From the NCBI RefSeq assembly GCF_032854445.1, contig NC_088300.1, positions 27,325,608-27,389,607 of the forward strand: a stretch of DNA of 64,000 nt, written 5' to 3'. A program made the translations under genes and the position numbers. Positions 1-12,000 of this stretch are shown here, in pieces. Numbering within the stretch: position 1 is the stretch's first letter; every line of letters starts with the position of its first letter. The DNA is from Liolophura sinensis (taxonomy: Eukaryota; Mollusca; Polyplacophora; Chitonida; Chitonidae). Below the pieces are notes generated by a model. It ran no database searches. It saw only the letters and a program-made list of their open reading frames with translations, and had not been told where the DNA came from.

Positions 1-68
1 ACTTTTCCCTTCATGTCTTTCTTCTGGTGAGCCTGGGAAAGTAATGCTGCACTGTGTTTTGGTAAGAG
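1..68 (-). CDS. NCKAP1: NCKAP1 coding exon 20, truncated by window edge
   Basis: After a pyrimidine-rich acceptor (cacatttcag on the minus strand) the frame reads [18 protein letters not shown] and continues MKGK. This matches the lysine-rich linker that follows LLPKH in vertebrate NCKAP1. Phase is consistent with the upstream exon, which ends at AAG at 1133. The exon is open at position 1. Confidence 0.88.
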
Positions 69-3000
69 CTGAAATGTGAAAGATGAGCGAGAAATTTAGA
101 AACAAAATAGCAGCAACTGATGAGAGTCAAATAAGACATTAATAACAAGAAATCAGTAGGGTACTGAGGCAACTACAACCAATGATGTGAGGCGATACAT
201 GATTCAATATTTTGGTCTCCTTTAAGCCATTTTCAACAATTAAACTATGTTTCTGGGGTTTTTTTAACTGAAAAATATCTAATTGCCCAACATGTTACAT
301 CGTTTGTTGGAGTACTCTCCTAAAAGAGTAGGTTTGGTCTGGTTTGGATTAAACAACTTCCATGCCTGTTAATGATTCATTCTGAGCTTGTTTGTATGAA
401 TTCAGCCACACTTTTCAAATCGGGCCTCCCTGGCTCAGTCGGTTAGCGCGCTAGCGCAGCGTAATGACCCAGAAGCCTCTCACCAATGCGGTCGCTGTGA
501 GTTCAAGTCCAGCTCATGCTGGCTTCCTCTCCGGCCGTAAGTGGGAAGGTCTGCCAGCAACCTGCAGATGGTCGTGGGTTTCCCCCGGGCTGTGCCCGGT
601 TTCCACCCACCATAATGCTGGCCGCCGTCGTATGAGTGAAATATTCTTGAGTACGGCGTAAAACACCAATCAAAAAAAAAAAAAAAAAAAAAAAAAAACT
701 GTATGTAGTTCTACAACCTTTGTGCATGTTTGCAAGATGTTACTCAAGCATATTCTGAAGGCAATATTCTGTGACTAATAAAATTATGCTTTTTGTGGAG
801 CCCTGAAACCGGTCAATCCAACCAATGTAGTTTCCAAAATAAAAATAAAAATAGGCATAAATTGTACAGAAAGTTTCTCTTTCATATGCGAAAAGTTGGA
901 GGAATTAGGGTATGACGATATAAGTACATGTCAAATATAAACTATTTGACACTACAATGACTACTCTAACCAGAAAAATTTCATACTGCTAATGTTTTTT
1001 TTTTAAAGTGTTAAAGCAATTACACCTTATTGTTTGCCATGGCATGACTTGCTTAAATTGTAATGGAAAATGGTCTATTTGTCAAATATAACAGGCATGA
1101 CCAGGCTGTATCCCATGGCCTAATTAGCTTACCTTATAATGAAGAATGGACTGTTCCTCACAAATGGCAGTGATGACCTGGTTGACCTCTTCTGACATCT
1201 CCCTCAGAAAATAGTTTGCATACTGGACACTGGTAGTACCTATGGAGTACCGCTGGCAAGTACATGGAACAATGATGAAAATATCTTGTTTCATGGTTAA
1301 AGCTTTAACAAGGTACACTTCAAATAAATGTGTCAAAGTATCAGGACCAAGATCATCTTTTCACATATTATACTACACTTTGTCCGTGACAGAGTAACTC
1401 ATTTTCCCTCATTATGAGCTTTCTGTCGACATACAAAGGAATTCTGAGGTGAAATGTAGTTGTTAAGGCTTGACTAACCTCTTCTGGACACAAGTGATGT
1501 GTAGCATTCATGAAGTGGGCACAGATCAAAGGGAAGACAATAGTATATCGATGTTGTGCTGGAAACTCCATACACTGTTTAAACTGGTGCTCAAAATGCT
1601 GCGTATAAAAACTGAAACAGACAACAGCCAGAACAAATTACAGAGTTATAATCCCTGTCTTATTAATGTCTTATTTCTGGTATTGAAGCAAAATTACAAA
1701 CAAAACAAGCAGTATGTATCTGTTAATGACCTTTAACCATGTACATAAGAGTATAAACCTTGTACTGCTGATTGGGAGTTACACACATATACACCACATA
1801 ATATGCAGTAGAAAAACAACAACTGCCACATAATATGCATTATTCATTCATAATATCTCGCAGGCAGAAATTTAACATTATGTCCATGCAAGAGTGATGG
1901 AAGCAGGTAAATGCAGCTTAAACATCAGCTCACCAGTATATGGAGAGGTCTGCGGTTTCGTTGAGCATTTCGTCCAGGTAGTCCACCATTTTGGTGTGAA
2001 AGACGATAGTGTTGAGATGTTTAGCCAGATCCACATGGTCTTTTAGTATCAAACCTGACTTACTGACACTAGAGTAAGCCTGCAACAGCAAATGACAAAT
2101 GTATGTTATAATTAACATACCAATCAACATTAATACATACAAACCTATAATGTCTAAATCATACTCTGAGGTACTGAACCAAAAACTTCAATACTCCATA
2201 AAATAATGGCATGGGGAACGCTGCCATAAAGCCTGCTTCTCACCACACCCAGAAAGGGCAAGCAGTTTTCAAAACTTTGAACAGCTTTTATGACTTTTTT
2301 TTAGATTGATGCAGCCCAAAAAAGGCAGGAACGATAGACATTTCACTTCAGTAACTGTAATCTGCAATTTAAGATCTGAGAGTCATACCTGCAATCTGAA
2401 CCAGTCCAACCTCAGCCCCCGGAAATCAAATAATTCATTCTCCTCCACTGAAACAGGCAATAGTCAGCTTAGGAGTAATGTATGCAAAAAAACCCCCCAA
2501 AAAACAAGAAAAAAAAAACAACAAACCTGAAATACTACTATACCTGAAAAACAAATGCACTGCATGCTACAATAAGCTGAAGATGACAAACACAAAGTGA
2601 TTCAATGAGAACAATAATTCAGCTTTTACACAACAGTAAAAATGCAAAAAAACAAAGTATTCTCTTTATTACAGAACGTACCTTGCTTGACAGTCAAAGC
2701 TGCAATAGTGTTATAGACTGAGGACAATATCACAGACTCATCTTCTGGGCACATGGCCATTTTCTGAAACAAAAAGACCACCAACTGTTAATTGCAATTT
2801 CTTTTCAAACATTGCAAGCAAATGACAGTATCTTGAAAAATACCATACTATTTGAATTAAACAGTTTTCGGGATTTGAAAAAGTTTTCAAGATAACTTTT
2901 GTACACAGACCAGCTGCAGTGCTTTCAACAAAGTTTCACATCGTCAATAAAAATATAAGCACATTTAAAGTTAAAATTAAAGGTAAGGATTTCTTCAAAT

Positions 3001-6000
3001 TCTAAGACTATTTACAGATTGCATAATACACCCGTATATACATTTACATATATGTATTCCCCATTAAAATCAAAATAATTTCTTGGTTTTCTGGTCAAGA
3101 AAAAATGTCAGGAATATATTTGAGGACAATGAATTTTTCTGTGGATATAACATAATATTCAATTCTTAACGGCAAGAAAAACTTTGCCAGCATCATCATG
3201 TGAAGATAGTCTAGAAATGAGTGAGAAAGAGAATTACTAACCTGTATGAGCTGATTGAGAAGTACAGCATCATACCCAGACAGATACTGGACATAGTACC
3301 TCTGCATCACCTGGTTATACTTCTTCACTAGGGCTGAGAAAGATACAAATTGTATAACATGGCTTTATTACAAGATTTACAGACCATTCCAAGTAAACAT
3401 AACAAAAAATTATGCCAAGTAAACACAACAAAAAATATGTGTGGATATTCAGATTTTTATTATTGATTTTAATATTAAGAAACCTTTTAATATTTCATAA
3501 AAGCACCCCTTACTTCTACAATGTAGCTATTAAAAACATGCAACATAGACAGGGATACATGCTACTGATGTCCAGCCAAATAGGACTTTTTCAAGAGAGA
3601 CAAATTATATTACCACAACTTACCCTTTAATTCTTCCATGTAAAATAGAAGTTCTGGCAGCTGCCTACAATACAAAAACACCAATAAGGTATAAACAAAA
3701 ATTTAGAACATGGACAGTGATACATGTGCCACCTGCATTGCACAAAGGTACACAATACATAAGCAGGTGGATGTAGGTTAAAAACAGGTGTTCTGTTCTC
3801 AATATCTTTATAATTGTTTTTTACCATTATTGATCATTGTATAATGCCATCCTAAAAACCTGTTTACCCATACTATGACTGCCAGTACATTATGGGCAGA
3901 CGAAACAGGTGTGCCCGAAGTAAACAATCAAGTTATAGAAAGTTATGCTAGCAAATGTCATGTAACACTACACGAGCCAGAGTACAGCTTTCTGCCACCA
4001 CGGACATGGCAACAATTTGGATGTCAAGAAATCTTATTTTTATTAACAGTAACAAAGATTTCAAAACAATAACATTTCCTGGCATACATCCTTCTGAAGT
4101 AGTCAGGTCATAGTTGGTCTCATTACCTGTCTACAAAGTCTTCTTGAGCTATTTTGATATTGTGTCGCTTTGATGGGGGGTTGTCAAAGTGACGCAGCAG
4201 CCAGTGAATTTCATCTCTACCCATGCACACTGCTTGGAACACAAACAGGGCCTGCAAATTGAAAGTACATAGCCCATTATCGTAAACAGTGATTAACAGA
4301 GTAAAGTCTGATGTTAACCTTTTAAACACCTAAGAACACTATAATTCTACACCTGGATATTCTTAAACATCGAAATATAACTTTGTACCATAAATTTATA
4401 TCACTGTTGTGTAATGATCATGGGTTTTCGTGGGTGAAGAAAACCAAAGTGCCCTGGGTTAACCACTGACCCCTGGTAAGTTCAGCTTCTCCCACGTACA
4501 CATGCATGACATACAGATATTGGTGAATGACATCTTTAACAAACGTTAAACTACTCAAATGGCCAGACAGGCATTACGACTGTTTACTGTCACCAAAGCT
4601 ACATAAAGAGTGAGAATGGGGAGATTCACAAATTCCTCTCCTAAGGCCATGATGAAATACACCTCATTTACCATGATGACTGAAAGACAAGCCCCTTTGG
4701 CCACGACTTACCATAAACAAGCTAAGGAGTTAACTTACCTTTGGTCCCAACAACCCTGGCTGATCTGTAAAAATGGCTGTCAGCTCTTTCAAAGCTGTGC
4801 GGAGAAATTTCCTCCTCTCTCGATGTAGAGTTGGTCTGGAATACAATGAAGAAGTTAGATATGCAAAATAAGAACAAAGTAAAGCATGCTAAGCTGTATG
4901 TAAGTATTGGTGTTTACTATTGATGTACAGAACAAAGTAAAGCATGCTAAGCTGTATGTAAGTATTGGTGTTTACTATTGATGTACAGAACAAAGTAAAG
5001 CATGCTAAGCTGTATGTAAGTATTGGTGTTTACTATTGATGTGCAGAACAAAGTAAAGCATGCTAAGCTTAGTATTGGTGTTTACTATTGATGTACAGAA
5101 CAAAGTAAAGCATGCTAAGCTGTATGTAAGCATTGGTGTTTACTATTGATGTACAGAACGAAGTAAAGCACGCTAAGCTGTATGTAAGTATTGGTGTTTA
5201 CTATTGATGTGCAGAAAAAGTAAAGCATGCTAAGCTTAGTATTGGTGTTTACTATTGATGTACAGAACAAAGTAAAGCATGCTAAGCTGTATGTAAGCAT
5301 TGGTGTTTACTATTGATGTACAGAACAAAGTAAAGCATGCTAAGCTGTATGTAAGCATTGGTGTTTACTATTGATGTACAGAACGAAGTAAAGCATGCTA
5401 AGCTGTATGTAAGCATTGGTGTTTACTATTGATGTACAGAACAAAGTAAAGCATGCTAAGCTGTATGTAAGCATTGGTGTTTACTATTGATGTACAGAAC
5501 GAAGTAAAGCATGCTAAGCTGTATACAAGCATTGGTGTTTACTATTGATGTACAGAAAAAAGTAAAGCATGCTAAGCTGTATGTAAGTATTGGTGTTTAC
5601 TATTGATGTACAGAACAAAGTAAAGCATGCTAAGCTGTATGTAAGTATTGGTGTTTACTATTGATGTACAGAACAAAGTAAAGCATGCTAAGCTGTATGT
5701 AAGCATTGGTGTTTACTATTGATGTACAGAACGAAGTAAAGCATGCTAAGCTGTATGTAAGTATTGGTGTTTACTATTGATGTGCAGAAAAAAGTAAAGC
5801 ATGCTAAGCTTAGTATTGGTGTTTACTATTGATGTACAGAACAAAGTAAAGCATGCTAAGCTGTATGTAAGCATTGGTGTTTACTATTGATGTACAGAAC
5901 AAAGTAAAGCATGCTAAGCTGTATGTAAGTATTGGTGTTTACTATTGATGTACAGAAAAAAGTAAAGCATGCTAAGCTGTATGTAAGTATTGGTGTTTAC

Positions 6001-9000
6001 TCTTGATGTACAGAACAAAGTAAAGCATGCTAAGCTGTATATAAGCATTGGTGTTTACTATTGATGTACATCATGTAAAATGTTGTACTATTGACTGTTA
6101 GCACAGTCATAAAATTATTTCCCTCAGATGTTTTGAGGGTAAGCTTTTATTTAAAAGATTGTAAAACTATTCAGAATTTTTATCTGATAATATATCTGGA
6201 GAATAGGAACTTACTGGTAAGAAAACAGCACCTCAAACAATTAAAATTTAAAAAAAAATTTTGCCGTGTTTAGAAAATTATTTCAACAGGATGATAACAT
6301 GTTTTTCACACTGGATTCTGTACTCACCCTGTTTGTAGAGCACTGCTCTGAAACTCCCTCACCTCTGTCATACGTTTGCTCTGTATGTTATGACTAGAAA
6401 ACAGAAAGCATATAAATATTAATGCATGTAGTATGTACTGGTACAGGTAATTCAGACACATGTAATATATGGGAAGTCAACCACAATATGACGTGATAAT
6501 TTGTCACTCGGATGCGAAACCCACGACATACAACACAGTTCCGTGTGATCGAGTCTTGCCGTCTTAAAACAGTGTAATGTACAACTCACAGAGAGCAAGA
6601 TGTGGCTATTATGTTCTATCACACTGATATCTGCTGATATCAACCACCAGTTCACATATAAACTTAACATAATATATACATGGATCACAACTTCTATTTA
6701 TTCAGTAAGCATCGTTTTGGTATAGATACTAATACTGTTATCAAGCATAATGATGCTTGAACAAATATAGGTTGTGATCCATATATACCTTATATTATCC
6801 AACCCAGTTTCTAAATGTCATTGAAAGAAGTCAGCTATGAACTTAGACCCCATCTGAACTACCTTTGTGGGCCCCACCAGAACTACCTACCCCTTCAGGC
6901 TGTCAAAGAAGTTGGTGATGTAGCTATGTATATGGAGAACTTCGTCACGACACAGCTGTACGATGTAGCCTGCCTGTAGAGCTGTCTTCCACAGGTCCCA
7001 GGCCTGGGGGTCTGACAGGTGCTGATAACACAGCATCATCCCAACTGGAACAGGCAGCAGAACACACAATGGGTATACATGTACTGTAATTCTTCAACCT
7101 TTTCGCGTGTTTACAGGATGTTTATTCAAGAATATTCTGAGAGTATTACTCTATGTAAACTGATAAAATCATACTTTTTGTGAAGACCAGAAATTGGCCA
7201 ACACAACCAATGTAGTTTTGTCTGCAAACTTACATTAAAAAGGTGCATAAAAAGGATTGAAAGTTACTCATCATATGCAAAAAAGTTCAGTGATAAGGGT
7301 ATTATAGTGTTGACATTGGTTTACGTGTGACAGATTTGGTTGACATATAACATTGAACCATTGATACACCTGTCCATCTTCTTACTGTTTTTCATTTCTA
7401 TAATACAATTTATGTTCTTTATGGTTCAGCTTGTAAAGTAGTAGTCTCACTGGTGAGCATGGAGGGGATACAGCATAACACTATGAGATTTTACATGGCA
7501 TTTATGCCATGTAAAGCTTACTTTTCTTTTTGTCACTTTGAAATTTAAAAGCTGTTTGATCAGTCTGTGTCAATATGAAATTTAAAGCTGTTTGATCAGT
7601 CTGTGTCACTATGAAATTTAAAGCTCTTTGATCAGCCTGTGTCACTATGAAATTTAAAGCTGTTTGATCAGTCTGTGTCACTGAAATTTAAAGCTGTTTG
7701 ATCAGTCTGTGTCTACATGCTTACAGAAATGAATGCATTAACTTACAGATGACCCATTTTTCCATGGAATCTTGTGATAAATATTCACACTGAATCTGAA
7801 AGTGAAAATAAACAGCTCTTTAATACACGAACCAATATACATCTACATGACCTAAAGTACATATATAAATGTATACAAATCATTTATTCAACATACATGT
7901 ATACATATAACAGAAAAATTAAAGACATTTAAGACATTTTATTTTTAAAATTCAGTTCACTTACTGATCAAACACGTTGAAGCAGTACTTCAAATATGAA
8001 CAGTGTTTGACTTAAAGAAGCAATACAGCACAAAACGTGGCACAACCAGTTTTCAACAGAATTCTGTCCTGGTGACAGAGACAAAAAGCAATCGAAGTTC
8101 AAAGTGAGGCAGTTCTGACATAGTGGTCACACCAAAAAATTAAAGGATGTAGGCACAACTCCTTACCAGAATAGTATGACCCGTAATGCGGGCATATGAA
8201 AAGTGCTTCCTTATCATTTTTATACCTGCTGCCATGTTTACACTACCTCACATACCTGGTGAATGGCATAAACTTTCTCACATACCTGGTCTGTCAGTGG
8301 CACATTCATGATCTTGGTTGGTTCCCCCATCAGACTGAGCAACTGCTGAGACCTCATCTGTTCAGCTGACCACGTCCGCTGGGGGTAGATCTTGTGGAGT
8401 GAGAGCAGGGCAGGTAACAACAACTACAACAAAGCATCAAAATAAGACAAATCAAACTCTGATGAAGACTAGTACAAAAGAGCGACCTACATTCCATACA
8501 CTTGAAAACAGCAAAATAAACTGAATAGCATGCCAGAATCAGAAGATATTCACTTTTTGTTTACCTTCTTCCCTTACTAAAATATATCAAGACATATGAA
8601 ATACTCCTAATGGTAATAATGTTGTATTTAGCCCTAATCATTCATTCATTCTTAAAATATAGAGCACAATGTTCTCTTCCTGCATCTTAGGATAATGTGT
8701 AATTTTTGCCTGTTTGCTTTAAGTCCAGATTACAAGGTCCCTTTTGTCAGATCAACTCAAGGAAGTTGACTGGAATTCTACACATTGTATGAAATATCGG
8801 TCCTCCTGCTTTCATCTGATTAACCAAATTTGATGTTTTAATACATGTATAATAAATGGTACAAAGTGAACTTGGTTTCATGTTCAAACACAACTGGTAT
8901 CTTTATTTTGGCCATATATGACAACCATTTAACACAACACCTCTATTTGCAGTGCTACATCACTGAAATATCAGCACACCAGATAAGACATCACAACTTT

Positions 9001-12000
9001 GTACATGTACAACACTGATTCAAAGAACTCTCCTATACAATGCAGATGTACTAGGCTACTGAAGCTGTTTGATGCACAATGATATTGGATATTTGTCCAT
9101 ACATACATTTCATACATTTGTAACATTTTACAATGACACTGAAATAACTGGTTATCAACTGACACAATGCAGCTAGCCTATTCACCCCACACACCTACCC
9201 TTGAATGTGGAATGAACTCTTCTGCAAGTTTTTTCATTGGTGGATCATAATCCAAGATCATCTGTCCAAGTCTTGGGAAAGACGGATCACTGTAAACATA
9301 GAAAAACAATTCTGAATGTGAGATCTGTGGGTGAGACATGGATACGTCATGATTTTACACAAGTCGGTCAATTTCATCGGCTGCCTTAATCTGTTCAAGT
9401 TCTGATCTTCTTACAGCTGACCAGCCCTTGAACAACAAGGCTGGAGGCTTAACTCCATTTCTTTCTGGCAAAGGCTGTGACGTTATGTCAGACAGTTTTC
9501 CAGGTACTTGATTAACGATAGCAGTTTAACCTGGACTGTATGGTGTTTTACACCCATAAACCTGACAGACTGGCAAAGTCATAAATGGAATTATACACAA
9601 TTCAAATAAGTATATTCTGAAACATTGTTCTGTGTAGACTGATAAAATTATACTTTTTGTGAAGCCCTGAAATTGGCTAATCCATCCAATGTAATTTTGT
9701 CACAAATTGGACTGACAGTTTAATCTTTCACAGGCAAAACAGTTCGAGGAACTAGGGTAAATGAATTTCCTCCATGAAATGTACATACTGTATTTCATCT
9801 AAAGTTTAGCCTTTTTCAAGTGGCACAATTTGCTTGATTCTGATTATATCATTCGCTTTTTAGGGCCACTAAAGATTTTTGTTTGTCAGAAAAACTTAAT
9901 ACTGGCATGAAAAGTATCATTTTAAGGTCTTTATGTGCTACTGAAAGTACAGGTTTACACATTGATTTTACTTACAGTCCAAATGTAGTAAATCATGCCC
10001 TGACAAGACTTAGACCGATCGTACTCTCAGAATGTTCAAATGATACCTGTCTTGATGAGAATTCTATCAAAGATCCCATTACCTTGTGCTGTGAAGGAAC
10101 TCATGTGCTGCATTATACAGCCCCAGGACAGCCTTACGATCCTCCACTTTGGACACTAAAATCATTATACTGGTGTACGTGGACACCAGATCCAAGTACT
10201 GCTTCGTCAGGTCAAAGTTCAAAATCTGCAATGAAAGATTTGAAACTATTTTAAACACAAAACCTGTATAAATGTTGATCTTATTTTCACAAAGTATGGA
10301 AAATGGTGAAAGTTCAAATTGTTATATTCCGTAATGCATACAATGGTCATACATCACACAGCCTTTTGCATTAGTAAATTTTATTTTCTGACATTACAGC
10401 AATTTACTAAGAGATGAACCCATAAAGTAAAGAAAATTTATACATTTATATTTCATCAAAATATGACATACAATGTTGAGATGAACTTGGCAAGCATCCA
10501 TTGTAGTCAACAGATCTGTCACATGATCCTGGAAAAAAAAAAACATTAGCATTAATATAAAACAAAACGCACATGTAAATGCGGTGTTGTGCACAACACT
10601 ACTACAAAAAATGTGCCCAGAAGAACTGTTGTATATTAGCATATCACATTGTTATTATATTCATTTATTTATTTGATTTATGTTTTATGCCGTGCTCAAG
10701 AATATTTCACTTATACGACAGTGGCCAGCATTATGGTGGGAGGAAACCGGGTGGAAAACCACAGCCATTCCCAGGTTGCTGACAGACCTTCCCACATACG
10801 GCCAGAGAGGAAGCCAGCATGAGCTCACAGCTACCGCATTGGTGAGAGACTCCTGGGTCATTACGCTGCGCTATCGCGCTAACTAACTGAGCCACAGAGG
10901 CCCACCATTGTTATTATAACTTTAATCTAAAATAACATTACATACAACACAGTCACTCGCACAAAAAATTTATTTTATTACATGTGAAAGCTTCATTATT
11001 TATTATTTATTTAAACCAGCCATTTCTCAGTAATATATTACATGTATGTAATTACATCATGATTTGGACAACTAGATTAAATTTTTGTATTAATACACTA
11101 CCTTAAAATCCATGATATCCACAAATGTATAGTAATACAGTGATAATGATTTGACCACTTCATTCTTGAAGTTGTTGATAGAAGACATCTGCAAAGCACA
11201 GCACAATACAAATGTTTTTTAATAATTACCACTGACATTTGCCAGATTTACATAACTATGCAATGAGAGCACACATCAAAATAAAGCAGAATTTTAATTT
11301 TAGTGAAATAATGTACAAATGTTTACGCTATTAAAGTCTTAAGTGTGACCAGTTAGATGCTAGATTACAATAGTCCAAAATCCATTACCCCACTTGTTCC
11401 TCTTGCATCTAACACAGGGAACTTCTTCACAATAGTCCTCATTGAGCTTTCAAGAGTTTTCTCGGACAAGAACGGAGGTTTGTTCTCAGGGTTTCCAAGC
11501 ATCTAAACAACAGAACAAATATCAATTCCAATTAGACAGGTGCATGGCAGCCACTACAATCAGTAGCAATAACAAAGTGAAAACTTATTATGTATGAAGA
11601 ATTAGATATTTCTAAGAATCCAATCCTACCATGCCTATCTGTAGCGGGATTCACATCCCAATTTATTTACAAATGCTGTACAGTGTAAAATTATAGGGTT
11701 TTCTTCTTTGAGACGAAAATCTACTACAAGTATCTGATCGTTGGCTAATGCCATTGAGTAAAAAATAAGTCATACACACACTTTATTATGATTTTGCATA
11801 TTAATCATGTTCTAAAATGTGTGCTATTGCATGACATGAAAATTTCAAGCATTTTTCCTTCAAGTAAATGTATCTTCGTAGAGTCAGCCTTGAAATGCTG
11901 ATGAAAATATGCAATACATTGGACAATATGGCTGAATGTGTGCCAGTGTTGTCACTTAACAAGCAAGCTGCATGTATATGTGTGTACTCCCTTATTTCAT

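Noticed and set aside
423-520. Apparent tRNA gene (A and B boxes)
   Set aside because: The boxes belong to the SINE head; no cloverleaf with paired acceptor stem follows, and the same head recurs in about five other copies.
5115-5300. 61-codon minus-strand frame
   Set aside because: Lies wholly inside the 58-bp minisatellite; the protein is just the repeated unit.
9883-10254. 123-codon plus-strand frame
   Set aside because: Antisense shadow of the NCKAP1 exon at 10083-10225.
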